DNA of 64,000 nt from Corydoras sp. C115 (taxonomy: Eukaryota > Chordata > Actinopteri > Siluriformes > Callichthyidae). Below the pieces are notes generated by a model. That model saw nothing but the letters and a program-made list of their open reading frames with translations. It ran no database searches and had not been told where the DNA came from. This document shows, piece after piece, positions 23,709 to 37,100 of this stretch. The stretch lies in the NCBI GenBank assembly GCA_019802505.1, contig JAFMOC010000170.1, positions 725,001 through 789,000 of the forward strand, read 5' to 3'. The stretch's first letter is position 1. Every line of letters starts with the position of its first letter. The position numbers were made by a program, and so were the translations under genes.

Positions 23709-26236
23709 CACTAACGATGTCTTATTTTTAGTCTTCTGTCACCAATTAAAATTTGCTAATGGGACCACAATGGGCTCCATCGCATTAAAGAAATAGATCA
23801 AAGCCTCATCTAAAGATCTTCATATGAGAGAAATTGAACTTGTGATCCAGTAAAAGATTAATTTAATTAGATTTAATCGATCCATTTAAAAGGACTCGAC
23901 CTTCATACGTTATATTGGAATATTCCTGTTAGTTTTCAATCCTCAACCTTCAGATTATAGACAGAAGTATGTGGACATCACAGAATCCAGATGTTTGGTT
24001 CAGTCTCATTAACACAGCTGGATGAAGCAATCAAACACTTTCAAAACGGCGTGTGCGCGTCGCGGTTCAGATTTACAACGTAAGATGCATTTAACTTCTA
24101 TTTAAAAATGATATAACCACAAGAAAACAGCTGAGCGCGAGCTTTCAGTCATAACAGACTTACCTAAACATCACGTGACTCTCAGCCCCCTCGACACGTG
24201 ACCCGCCCCTCACCTCCTGATTTCAAAATACACCTTACGCGTTACACTTGAAATGCGCATGCGCAGACGCGTTTTTTTTTTATAATTATTTTTTTAAAGC
24301 GGTGTTCTTCACTGTATGGAACGCAGTGATTGGAACTGTATGGAACGCAGTGATTGGAACTGTATGGAACGCAGTGATTGGAACTGTATGGAACGCAGTG
24401 ATTGGAACTGTATGGAACGCAGTGATTTTTGCTGGTTTTTGCCTCGTTCACGCCCTCTCCTGTATAAACACCGTATTATTTCCAGCGTTTTATGAAGAAA
24501 AATGGGTGAAAGAAGACGAATAAACAGATTTTAGACTCAAATAAACATCCAGACAACTTATTATGAATGTTAGAGGTTTTTTTTAATAAAACTTTTAAAA
24601 GTCTTAAAACAGAAGCAATAACAGCTTCAGGAGATGAACAAGGATTTAATTAATTGAATTGTTAGTGACCTGAACCCCCCAAATATTCCAGAGACCAGAC
24701 TAAGAGAAAAGAGGAAATGAATACTGGGAGACCCATCCTCCTTGGGTGGAGTGGCAGGTAGAAACACAAGAATAATGTGTGTAACAATCAAAAAGTAAAA
24801 ATAATAGAAACAGATGTTTAATTACACGAAGGCAATATAGAGTTTATTTAAGAAAGCTAAGAACTGATAATAAAATGTTTTAGTGATAACAGAGCACTCC
24901 AAAACAAACTTTGTAAATGTTCCTCAGGGAACCAATGATAACTAGATGGACTCAAAGCCCCGTATGATGCTTCTCCAGGTGAATATGACGGGGCAGAGCC
25001 ACAGGCCCCCCTGAGGCGGAGCAGACGGGTCAGAGAGAGGAGATCATCCAGTTCTGTAATGCCTTCCAGGTACAAGATCAACAATAAATCATTAAAATGA
25101 TCCGGTTTCATTGATACATCATCAGTTCAAACCATGTGTATAGAATAGACCACCTGCAGAAACCATCTGTTTGTGACTGTAATGGCTGCAGGTTCGGTGG
25201 GCGCAGTTGTCGACGGCAGGAGAGGAAACTTCAACAGCTGAGGGACATCATGAACGTGATGGTGGAAGGACGACCACGAGATAGTGTCTCTCCTGAGGAG
25301 GAAGCTGAGGAAACCCCATACTGTGCAGACTGGGATGGTATGTGTTCTCTACCATGGTTCTGGTACAAGGTTCTTTATGTCAAGGTATTTTATGTCCTGG
25401 TTCTTTTTTGTTCTGCACTCCTGTCCTGCTCGGTTCTGTCTCCAGGTTACCCAAAAGAGACCTTTCCTCAGTACGAGGTCATGCCGCGTAAGCACCGATT
25501 TCCAAGTATCATTCTGGAGGAGCCGACCCTGGATTTTCCCACTCCAGAGGAACTGGCTGAAAGAATGGAGAGGGAGGAGGAGGAGGAGGAGGAGGAGAAC
25601 GATGAAGAGAACGCTGAAGACCAGGAGGTAACAGAAGAATCAGATGAAGAATCAAGTACAAACATCAAGCGTTCTAAAGAACTCGAGAATGACGACAAAA
25701 TGGAAGACCAGTGGGTGGAGCAAGGGACGGAAGATGATGAAGGTGAGGAGGATGAGGATGAAGGCGGTGAGGAGCAGCCTTGCCTGCCTCACAACACAGA
25801 TACAGGAGACGAGGGCGAAAACTCTCCGGGAGACATCAAAGTCAGGAAGAGACAAATAACCTTCAGTCATCACAAGCATGTCTTCCACTACCCCAGAGGA
25901 GGCGCTGTGGGCTGCAGCTATGAAGATGAGGAGGTAGAGGAAGATGCTGCTGAAGGAGACAGTGATGCTGATGGTGAAGATGATGATGATGAAGAGGAGG
26001 ATGGTGATGTGGAGCAGCAGGACAAGACATGTCTGCAGAGGGAGGAAGAGGACCCGTTAATGGAGGCTGAGAGTCTGGACTTCATCAGTCAGTTCACATG
26101 CAATCCTGAGGAACAGGAAGTTGATCTGATCGACTTCCTCCACACGTACCAACCGGAAGAAACAAATAGACTGAGGCGATCGGCGGAACATAAAGCTGCA
26201 GGTTCTGGAGCTCTGAGAATGCGTTACAAGAAATAA
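22623..26236 (+). CDS. ric3: RIC3 acetylcholine receptor chaperone (six coding exons)
   Basis: RIC-3 is an ER membrane chaperone that helps fold, assemble and export nicotinic acetylcholine and 5-HT3 receptors. Exons: 22623-22740, 22959-23164 (or from 22962), 23254-23332, 24979-25069, 25192-25337, 25446-26236. All introns are GT-AG and the phases join to a 476-residue protein. Seen: an N-terminal hydrophobic segment at residues 9-27 (KIVFFSCLILCVALFLPKMF), a second membrane segment at 85-108 containing the family hallmark SQIIPLYGFGIFLYIIY, a short coiled coil near 172-192 (ERKLQQLRDIMNVMVEG), then SPEEEAEETPY and DWDGYPKETFPQYEV, which match the conserved RIC3 block. A long Glu/Asp-rich tail follows (about 240-400). 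It is longer than human RIC3 (369 residues), mainly because of this tail. Exon 4 is the least certain: another acceptor about 22 bases in gives a more coil-like frame but then needs a different exon 5 acceptor. The fish b-type paralogue is possible; I cannot tell. Confidence 0.88.
24160..24270 (-). promoter_or_regulatory. NRF1 and E-box cluster, promoter-like (right arm)
   Basis: It is the mirror of 8690-8800, with the NRF1 palindrome at 24254-24265 and both E-boxes kept. It lies inside ric3 intron 3 on the opposite strand to ric3. Confidence 0.4.
24311..24427. repeat. 24-bp tandem repeat, five units (right arm)
   Basis: It is the counterpart of 8588-8656 with two more units. It lies in ric3 intron 3 and its open frame (VWNAVIGT repeated) is incidental. 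Confidence 0.85.
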
Positions 26237-26328
26237 CGACCAAAAAACTTCTGTACAGCTGTAAACATCTGCACGCCTGCATAATAATAATAATAATAAT
26301 AATAATTGTAAAATGATTCAAGCCCAAG

Positions 26329-26334
26329 AAATAA
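26329..26334 (+). terminator. Candidate ric3 poly(A) signal AATAAA
   Basis: This canonical hexamer lies about 95 bases after the ric3 stop codon, following an (ATA)n run at 26280-26306. A TTTATT at 26355-26360 could serve the convergent tub gene on the other strand. Cleavage sites are not visible from sequence alone. Confidence 0.45.
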
Positions 26335-26839
26335 ATACATTTTAATGCTTCATATTTATTTGGCATAATCAATAAATCACAAACGCAGTTGAAAGACCTG
26401 AATTTAGTCTCACAAGCAACAAACATAAAGCCGACTGGTTAGTCTGTTCCAGGCAAACTGTTAAAAATATCAAAAAATAAGACGTAAAAACACTTTTTCC
26501 ATTAGTTGATGTTCAAAAGGCAACCGCCATTAATATTCCCTCTGCCATCCAGAGTCCTGCTTCATCAGGAACCGATTCTCAGATTATTTACATTTACACT
26601 TCGTCATACGTCTGAAGGTGGACGGATCACAGTATCGATCACAGCAGGAGAACGTGTGTCAGGGGCGGCAGGGTGACCCCGGGTGTAAACTCCACCCACC
26701 TTTTTATACTCCACAACAAAAGTCCATCGTTTTAAAAACCTCCCGAATCAGACGAGAGAAACGGGCTTGAAAACAAAATCCATAAATAAAGCCAAACGTT
26801 GAGCCGCAGAGTGCAGAGGGTGGCAACGCCACCAGCTGG

Positions 26840-27111
26840 CTGTGCAAAACGTGGACCACCATGCAAGCTGTCCTGCTTTATATAGATTATTGGTTGGCAG
26901 CTCAAGGAGGATGAGTCCCCCACTGAGCCTCGGTCCTCACAAGGATTCTTCCTTAAAATAACAACATAACAAAGAGTTTTTTCTTGCCGCCGTCACTTTG
27001 TCTTGCTCTTTGGGGTTTTAAAGGCTTACAACACAGTGAAGCTGCTTCATGACGATGTACTATTGTAAAAAGCGCTGTATAAATAAATTTGGTTTTGATC
27101 AGCTGGCTTTG
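26840..27111 (+). mobile_element. Retroposon-like repeat with AAGCGCTGTATAAATAAA tail
   Basis: It shares GGAGGATGAGTCCCCCACTG, the TTCTTGCCGC stretch and the terminal GTAAAAAGCGCTGTATAAAT with 29880-30262. The tail type is common in fish genomes. The family name is not certain. Confidence 0.6.
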
Positions 27112-27926
27112 TAATTTTCCTAAATCGTGAATTAAAATGCATTGATGTTTTTCTGCTGACAAAATCGACTCTCTTAGGTTTAAACCGAAACGAAGACGAA
27201 TTTCGTTGTAAATGTTGTAATTTGCAAAATGGTTAATAAATATAGAGATATGAGTAATGCCACGTCAATCGATTTGAATTGTCTACAAAACATTTGTGCT
27301 GTTTAATTCTAACGCAATTTCCATAAAGTGTAGTTACCGCGGTTGGCCGTTAGAGGGTGTGTTTTTGCTTATCATATTTTTAAACTGCCAAGAGAATAAT
27401 GTTTTTTTTTATGTTTAAATTTTGTTAAATACTCACATACTGGTCTTTAAATCCGTGTTTTCACTCAAATTAAAACCTTTTTTTGATGAAATTCTGCTTG
27501 TTCGGCGGAATCAGATCGAATCACTGAGTCAGGAACATGTGGTACAGTACGATGACATGTTTCGAACCCTTATAAAATAAAAAATAATAAAATAATAATA
27601 AAATAAAACGTCGCAAAGCCACATCATGACCGCTGATGTTACGCAACGGAATCCTTAGAACAATCAGTAGAACACAAATGACATACCGTAAGCCTGGGTC
27701 AGCAGTGAGGACTGGGGGGACGGCGGGACAGAGGCGTTCACCTGTTAGTTTTAAGCAAAATCAAACCAGGTGAGGTCCAGAACACGAGACTGAGAGTGAC
27801 GTTCCGTTACAAATGCAAACGCATCCAAACGCACAACGTGGTTCATTTTAACATTAAAAAGCTACTGAGGAGCGATGAGTCTGCGTGCCTTCACAGTGGT
27901 CCATTAATCCAAAGAGCACAAATACG

Positions 27927-27967
<41 letters not shown>

Positions 27968-28105
27968 GTTCTCTCAACAGTCCGAGTTCCCAGGTGCTCA
28001 TGGGGGGGGGGGGTTCTCAGAGGTGGGGAGTGGAACTCCTCGGGGTTTGCTGCACTCTGCTGGGAGAGTTCGGCTCTGTGGTGAAGTCTTAAGAAGAACG
28101 CGGCG

Positions 28106-31100
28106 TTACTCACAGGCCAGCTTGCTGTCGAAGCTCGACAATGCGATGGCGAAGGCCTGCAGTGCGCACATCGGATAGTTGTAGTCCATGGTGAAGACGT
28201 CCTCGGCCACTCTGCCGAACTGCATCACTATGTAATCCGCTGGAAAGAACAAAGCAGACATCGCTACGCACCAAGGTAGAACACTGGATCCTTTAGAGAT
28301 ATTGAGTTCGGCAAGGAGGCGTCAAGTCGTGATGGGGTATATGATTCAGATAGAAAGATACCTGATTGATCCCAATGGGAAATTTAGGGGAAAACAAATA
28401 TTCTTTGCTGCCCAGTGTGTTTGAGGTATACATATCCATGGGATATAGTAATGAAATACACACCAGGGGTGTGTGCCGGCAGAAAAACTATATAAGAAAG
28501 TAAAATAAGCTAGAGAAAAAAAAAAACACAATAGGACGGAGATACTGGAAAGGCTGCCACTCTCGTTGGCGCCGGTTGTCGATTTATATTTAAGTTAGAA
28601 AGCGTTATCACACCACACAACCTACATATTTAATGATTATATGAGGATAAAGTTGTTATTTAGCTTAATATTTAATAACGAAGGCAAAGAAGCAATATAA
28701 AAGTTAGTGATTTAGATCAACACAACCTTCAAATGACTCCATAACTTTTAAATTGGTTCTTTGCTTAGAACCCTCAAATGATTCGCAAACATTTGAATGC
28801 AGTAATTGCTAAAATAAAACAAACAAAAATGCACATTCAAAACTTCATATGAATATCTATACAAATGAATTGTTATAAAATGGTACCAAACTCACGGTCG
28901 TTGTCGTGGATTATCTGGAAGTTCTTCACCGAGGCCTGGGTGACTCTGCCGTGAAAGTTGAGGACGTACGACTGCGTGTCGTCGTTCCAGACCGGCGTCT
29001 TGTTGTGCAGCTCGATGACGCTCTCGGTGCTCTTGTTCTGCCAGCGAGCCAGCAGGGTCTCGTGTTCCTGCGGTGCGGACACAGACGGACGGACAGATGT
29101 CAGGGCTTCCATTAGCGCCACCGGGTCGCGAGTTATTTCTAAAAGCCTCCGTACGAAACGGCGAAAGGTTAAGCGGCCGTTTAATCCGTAGCACTTCCCC
29201 CTTAAAAGCCGACTCACGTTCCGCGGTCTGATGCAAACCCGCTCGTGGTCCATGTTCATTCCAGGGATGATGACGCTCATCTTTCTGGGACCTTTAAAAC
29301 CCAAAACGTTGGTTTCCTAAAAAAAAAAAGATCTGAAATTAGAAGCTGTCTCACAGCGCCACCATGGGTCAACCGCGGAAGGGCACTCACATAACAGATA
29401 GCCGCCAACTCCTGCCGCAGGTCGCTAGCCTCCAAGCTGGATGCCGTCTTCAGCGGGTTCGTCCCGTTGTCGTAGACCGTAAACTTGGTCCCCATGAGGT
29501 TGGACCTGTGAATCAGACATGGTTGTCGCTCACGTTCTTGGTTCCTTTTTGCAGAAAACAAACACATCATCATCTCCGGTGATGCAGCCCTCGTGTTCCG
29601 GTGATCCGTACACGACGGTTTGATTCTTTTTTTTTTTCTATCTCAGTGAAGTGAGTCATGCTGCAGCAGTTCATCTGACTCAGAGACGGGAGGAGGTCCT
29701 CACACGGTGAGTATGAGGAAGTTCATCTGGTCTGCAGCTCATAATCAATAAAGGTTCTTTTGTGTTCTATAGGGCAGATTTAATGTAGTGTGACCTTCAG
29801 ATGAGGTGTTAAAGGGCCAGTGCGTCAGAGTACAGAACCTCAGAGTTCTGTTTTCAGGACCGTACATGTTCACCGTGTGCCTCCCACCCATCAGACGAGA
29901 CTTGATTACTGGATGGAACCTGGATATCAATTGGACTGGCGGACTTGCAGGACACCCTTAATGGACTTACATATAGTTTTCCAGTTGTTAGAGTCTTTCC
30001 AATTGTTAAATATGGGTCACATGGTCATCACATGATCTATACACGGCTATCCTACCGCTCGAGGAGGATGAGTCCCCCACTGAGCCTCGGTCCTCACAAG
30101 GTTTCTTCCTTAAAATAACAACATAACAGGGAGTTTTTTCTTGCCGCTGTCGCTTCGGCGTGCTCTTTGAGGGTTTAAAGGCTTATAAACTTGTAAAGCT
30201 GCTTTGTGACGGTGTACTGTTGTAAAAAGCGCTGTATAAATAAATGCCTTGAACTTAAACTTGAACTTGACAGACGAGGCTTTAATTCACGTATACGGGA
30301 CAGCTTACCTCAATTTCCCAACAAAGCTCTCTCCACCTCTGGACAGGTCCGTGGGGTCGATGGAGATGAGGTAATTGGAGGTTTTGCTCTTCTTGCGTTT
30401 ACGTCCAGCTAAAAGAAACACCTGTTTAACAGAACACTTCAGTGAGACGTCAGATTCAGCGGAACTCAGCTTTGGAGTAACGTTCGTACCACGTCCACAA
30501 CACAATGAAGAAAAGAACTGGGACACTCTGCTGTAAAGGCTTTCTACAAGATTTTGGAGTGTATCGACTCTGGCGAGGACCGACTCAAGTTCAAGTCAAG
30601 TTCTTTCACACCAAACTCACACAACAGTTTCTTTATGCATTGTGGCTCCGTCACAGGCCTTTCCCAAACTGTTCCCACAAAGCTGAATACATCCAACTGG
30701 GTTCTAGATTTAGAACTGTGTCCCAGTACTTATTATAAAAAATATATATATATATATGTATATATTCCACTGATGCCTTAAAATGAATTATTGGTATCTG
30801 TTGTGTGAACAGGTTTGAATCTGGAGAACATGAAGAAGAGGAGAAGATCTGAAACTTTAATTTGAGGAGTTTGGAATTGAAATGTGACCAACCTTCTTTC
30901 CATCCTCTCGTTCCAGATGGAGGTAGTAGGTGGGATACATGCCCCTGTCCATGCCCTTCTTATCCCGTGTGATCCTGCATTTGATTGTAACCCCCTGTGG
31001 GGCCGGCCGCAGAGTAAATTCCTCAAGGTCCCCCACGTCGATGGACGGCTCGCAGGTCACGGGGGTCGATGCTGAGGCGGCTTCCTGAAAGACAACGAGG

Positions 31101-34100
31101 TACGGTGGTTTGATTTTATTAGCAAACACGGGAACTGTACCATCACGCCGTGCCACGTGACCGATTACGTTCCTGCTTTCGTGGAAACGCATTTGCAGGT
31201 CCAGAGCGTCGGCAGTCTGAACATGCAGATGTTCGTGGGAGGAGATACCAGGGGACTGAAATTAAAACGGCTTCGGATAATTGGCAGCCGGTGATCGTGG
31301 GACTTCTAGTCAAACTGGGCCATGTCAGTTATTTTAGGAACAAAAACACTTTCGCACATGGATGGTGGACCGCTGAATCTACTCCTCACTGAAACGCGAT
31401 GCTGGGAAGGTCACATGAAAACTTGGAGATGTTCCGTCCATCTTTCAGTGGAACGTCTTAAAATGTCAACATTTTAAAACATTGTGTTTGAGACATTTAG
31501 ATGTTAGACGCATTAGTAATGATGATGTCACGATCTTGGGTTGTGAAGACGTCCCTTGGAATGGCAATAATACGAGAAGCATCACTTCGGGAAAGTGGGT
31601 AGAAACAGAGAAACAAAGCGGTCCCTGTATTGACCCTTGGGGGACAGCTTCTCAGAGACATCATGGATTAGATATAGATCGAATCAGAACATGTCTTTAA
31701 TCTGTGTGTGTGTTACCTTGCTGGACTTTTTGCTGTTGGCAGATCCCGGTCTCGTGTTGCTGTTGAGTTGAGATGAACTCGAGCTAACCTCATCATCATC
31801 CTCCTCCTCTTCATCGAAGTTCATACTGCTGGAGATTCCTGAGTGAAGGATGGAGGGTGTTATTTTAAAGACCTTAAGAAGCTTGTGCTTAAAGAAATGA
31901 TGAGTAAGGGTAAATTCCGAGTTCCTAATACTTCGTTTTCCTCTTTCTCCTCACCTTTCTTGAGCATGGTGACCCGCAGGTCCTGCTTGCCCTGAGCCTG
32001 AGTACAGCTCACCGCCTCGGCCTGGCTCTCACAGTCACCCTCCGGTCCAGGAGCGTGGCCAACGGTGAGGATCTGAATCGGGCTGCTGAAGTCTTCGTCC
32101 TGAAACGCAGCCGGAAGTCCTGCAGCGAGACCACAAGATCACACACCACCTCAACCTCCCATCATGACATCTCCATCCTCCAGTGTATTTCTTTATAACA
32201 CCCCCCCCCCCTGCACTCATGCTGATGGAACCATTTGTTTTTGTCCATCATGTTTTTCTTCGAAGCTCTACGATCAGCTAGGACATTTCCTTCTTTTAGC
32301 ATCACAGGAGACAAACATCCGCAATGTCACGACCACTTCAGGTCCCAATTACTGCTGCTCTCATTTACTGCAATCATCCCTCAGTTTTCACGGAATTGCT
32401 TTTCTAAAAATTTTACTGTGACGGTTCAGCAGACGCCATGACACCTTTATTAAGCACCATGGTATGAGAGGACGTGCATTATTCAGAATAAATCCCATAA
32501 AGAGGTGTAATTAGACCCCACCACCATATAGTGGAGTACGGTTACACCTCTGTCCCGTGATTTATTTACCATAATACACAACCTCGCGTGTCTTATTACT
32601 TTTATAAACCACTTACAAACACACTATAATAAATAAAAAAACAAGGTTTGAGTCAGTGCTAGGGATTCCCGGTTCGAATCCCCATCTGGGTGGAGTTTCC
32701 ATGTTCTCCCCGTGTCTGCGTGGGTTTCCTCTGGGTTCTCCGGTTTCCTCCCACAGTCCAAAATCATGGATCAAGTCAATTGAATTCTCAAAATTGCCCC
32801 ATATAGAGTGTGTCTGTGTGAGTGAGTGTGTGCCCAGCGATGGATTGGCGTCCTGTCCTGGGTCTATCTGCCCAGCGCCTGAGACGTTCTCCCCTGGATG
32901 GGCATGGGGAACCCCACCGCGACCCTAATAGAGGATGAAGCAGAAGATAATGAATGAATGAATGAAAGGTTTGAGTCATAAACGTGTTCACTGAAACAAA
33001 ATGATATAATCTGCTCTTCCACGAGGTAATCTGGTCCGCTTTTTAAACCGTCAAACACTGCCAACTAGTGGCCAAATTACAGAACACAGTTTATAAAAAC
33101 AGCCGTAAAAGGTTTAGTGCTGATCTCTGTTTATTCATTCATTCATTCATTATCTTCCGCTTTATCCTCTATTAGGGTCGCGGGGGGGGGGGGGGGGGGG
33201 GGGGGGGGTGGTTCCCCACGCCCATCCAGGGGAGAATGTTTCGGGCGCTGGGCAGATACACCCAGGACAGGGTGCCAATCCATTGCTGGGCACACACTCA
33301 CTCACACTGACACACTCTATATGTCAGATATAGACCAACGGCTCAGCCAATCAGATTTAAGGACTGGAAAGACCCATTGTATAATAGAAGATGACATTTG
33401 GCTGCAAAAGACATTTTAGAAAACGGGAAGAACTGACCCACAAAAAAAAAAAAAAAACTCACTAAAAAGCCATTTATAGTGAAAAATAAATACATTAGAT
33501 TTAATTTAAATATAAATTAGAATTATTCTAATAGAACAGCATCAAAGGACATGGGGGAAGTTTAGGGAAGGCCCAAGACCCAAACATGGACGCACAAAGC
33601 TATTAATCCTGTGAGAAGCTTTAAACCCGCGAACTCCCGACCCGTCGAGCGGCGGAGCATGAACGCGTAATACACACACAGACATGCACATGCTGACCAA
33701 TCAGCTGACCTCTGGCCTTGCCTTTTTTCTCCTTCTTGGCGCTGCCGGTCTGCGGGGTCGACGTGAGAGGCTTGGCTTTTTTAGCGGAGCGCGGAGCCTG
33801 GACCTTGGCTGAGGCCTTGACCTCGTCCTGTTCGGCTTCTTGTACTGCAGGAGTGGGAGCGGGGGGGGGGGGGGGGGGGGGGGAGGACACCATTAAAACG
33901 AGGGAACCACCGGAGTCTACGGACATGATGGACACCGAGCGTCACCCCTTTCACAGATCCGGGTCTTTTTGACTCTGCCCAGTTTTGTTACGGATCAAAG
34001 CCTCAAACCTCTGATCTGGTGTCAGTCTGCACCGCCGTCTGTACGCACCGTGATAAATGGTGCTGCTGTTGCTGCTGAGATACGACTCCACCAGCGGGGC

Positions 34101-37100
34101 CTGCTCCTCGCACTGCCGGGTCCTGCGGGTTCGGGAGCGTCCATCCAGGTTCGACTGCACCATCAGAGGCTCCTGACGTTTCTTCTTTTGTTTCTGCTCC
34201 AGCAGAACTCTCTGAAACATCGTACAGCACGAAACCATCTCTGTTTAAATCATTTACACTCAACTGCCTGCGTTTTACACGCCTTACACCACTCCACCGC
34301 CTCAACGCGGCTTCAACGCGGCCTCAACGCGGCCTCAACGCGGCCTGTATGCAGTGCAGAATTCTGTTCCCCCTTCAGAGAGCAGAATGGTCACAGTGTT
34401 GCAGCCCTGATGTTCGTCCAGCTGCTTTTGCCTGTTTAATTAACAAACAGCTCTGGCTTCTGTTAAACTCAAACAAAGGCCCACAGCTGCAAGAACATCC
34501 TCCAGACTGCGGCAGGCGCCGTTTTACATAATGTGAGGCTGCAGAGTGCATTTATAACTAACAATAATTCATTATTACCAGTGACATCCAATATGAAATT
34601 TAGGCAAAGTCTTCTAAATGAAGAAATAGCAACATAAGGGGAACGTGGGTTAAATAAATGTCCAAAACGGAGATGGAAAGAAAAGTGAAAGAAAAACAAG
34701 CCAAATATTTAAAAATATATATTTTTAAAAAAACCACCCCTTATATCCTGTTAAATTACTTCCTTACTTTAAAAAAAATACGTACTTAATCCTAAATTAA
34801 TTCTGCATGTGAAGTATAAAGATTTAGTAGAAAACAGGCAATTTGTCCGTAGAAAACAAAATTAATTAATTGCCACTAATTAGTTAATTAATTGGTAATT
34901 TTTTTAAGTGATTTATGTGTTGTCATCGACGATGAAAATCTTTTTTAACAGACACACAGACAAACAGAGGAAGCTAATATATATATATTGGGAGGGATGT
35001 GTAGGACGGGTGGAGAGGAGGGAGGTCTGTTCATTTGGTTCCGAAGCCGGTTCCACTAATCCTTTTCGTTCGGAGCCTGTACTGTAGTGCCGCTGATCTC
35101 AGACCTGTCGCCGGGTATCAGTGCAGCGCCTGTTTTCACGACTGCGACAGTAACAGAGCTCTGATTGTGCGTCGCTGAGACTCAGACTCCGGCTGAAAGC
35201 ATCACTGTGCTGCCCCCTAATTGACATGCAGTGCAGTACAACACTGTCATGAACCGAGACCCGTAGCCCGACCCGGGTGACGCCGTCCAACTTGCAGTCA
35301 TTACACCAACCGAGGAGCAGCGCGCATATTAATAACTGCTCTGCGAACCGTGAGGCTCGATGTTTAGGATTATATAATAATATAATAATATAATAATATA
35401 ATAATTCATCTGAGGCCTGAAGGATGTAAACAGTTCCATAAGGAACCTTTTTATAAAAGGATCTGCCTCGCATTAAAGAACTGTTTCACCATGCAAAGAA
35501 CCTTTTACCCATGAAGTGTTTATGGTTCTATATGGAACCGGTGTCTTAACAAAAGAACCGTTGTTTGTAACGCGAAGGGGAAAGGGAGCCCTCACCTGTC
35601 GCTCCAGCTTCTGTTGTCGAAGGGTACCGCCCTCATCATCCAGGGAGCTGTGAGGAGACAGGAGGAGACGAACGCATCAATAATCGATTGAGCTCATAAA
35701 GAAAAAGAACCGGCCCATCTGGCACCAACAACCCCGCCATGCTCTAAATTCACAGGAAGACATTTGCAGTTTTTTTAATGCTGGTGAGTGATGTAAAAAT
35801 GATGTGTTTGCAGAACGTTCTGCATGGCTCTGCTCTATGATCTTATTAAGGTGGAGAGTTGTAGAACGTCGTCTCCATGTCTTATTTACAGCCCGAACAC
35901 CCAGCGTTCTAAATAAACGAGATTACACAACATAGTGACTATCAGAACCTTTAAACTCTTTCCCTAACGAAACGGGGAATCAGTCTATTTAATTTATTTT
36001 ATTTATTTGTGGTGAGAAATTCACATGTCCTAAAGAGAACCCATGTAGAGAACATGCAAACTTCACACAGGAAACGCCACATAGGTCACTCCACCATCCT
36101 GACCTCCAACTGTAACTGATTTGTAATCATCCAATCATTATCTTCCACTTAACCCTCTACTAGGGTCATGGGGGGAGGGGGGGGTTCTTAACTCGTTATA
36201 TATTCATGACCCTGTGTTGATGTCATAGGTGATGTGTGGTATATGTATGTATATAATGATAAGGATGAAGTGGGATGGATGTACTGAGCTGCACCCATCG
36301 GTGGGCGCTGTGCAGTGAGTCGTGGCTCTGAGTGTGTTCCCGGGTGCAGTGGACCATCATTCCATGTTTCCATTTAAAAACTAACTCTGTCTCCTTGGAT
36401 TTTCCTCCTCTGACTGAGCAGAGAGGTCTCGCTGCCTTCCACGCCCCGAGAATTTATATAAAGCCAATGACGCCAACTGATCTGGGATTAACGGTTCTGA
36501 AACTTCAAGGTGTATCCAGTAAATAATCTGAAGTGGGGAAGCTGGAAATCCTCACCTGGCAACACAATATGAAGGAAATATGAGACCCATTAAATAAATA
36601 AAGAATTAAATTTGTATAGGGAATTTAAGAGTTCCATTAAATCCCGCTGGATTAAAATAATCAAACTATCAAACCTATCTGCACTGGACAAGATTGCTCT
36701 TTAAAGGTTTGGAGGTTTGGAGTTTGGGGTAAGGCCTGTTTTCTCTTGAAGCAGGGGCTCCAAGCGGGGGGCTCAAATCCCAGGTTGACTGAAGTTACCA
36801 ATGTGGGTCCTTGAGCGAGACCCTTAACCCTCACTGCTCCGAGGATGCCTTGGCTGACCCTGTGTTCTGACCCCAACCATCAAGTCGGGATACTTGTAAG
36901 TCGTTTTGGAGAAAAGTGTCGGCTAAACGACCAAAATGCAAATGCAGAGAGACGCCAGAACCAACCCTCTTTCCCCGTAATATTTGGGCCTCATCATCTG
37001 AGTCGGCCCTCCACAGAGACCACACAGCGCCCTCCTCTAAACTCCACTCTCAGATTCATAGACGTGACCTGATTCAGAGTAGACGGAGGCCAAAAGTCCG

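Larger units (their letters stand above)
26237..28105. other. Convergent ric3/tub intergenic region and 3' UTRs
   Basis: No coding frame is recognised. It holds (ATA)n at 26280-26306, a retroposon-like repeat at 26840-27111, CA repeats at 27931-27965 and a G-run at 28003-28011. The tub 3' UTR must lie in its right part. Confidence 0.6.

Noticed and set aside
24248..24523. Frame with VWNAVIGT repeats
   Set aside because: Translation of the 24-base tandem repeat, with different copy number in the mirror arm; no start context or homology.
24857..25111. Minus-strand frame LEGITELDDLLSLTRLLRLRG, also at 7843-8154 on the plus strand
   Set aside because: It is the antisense of ric3 exon 4; conserved between arms only because the DNA is duplicated.
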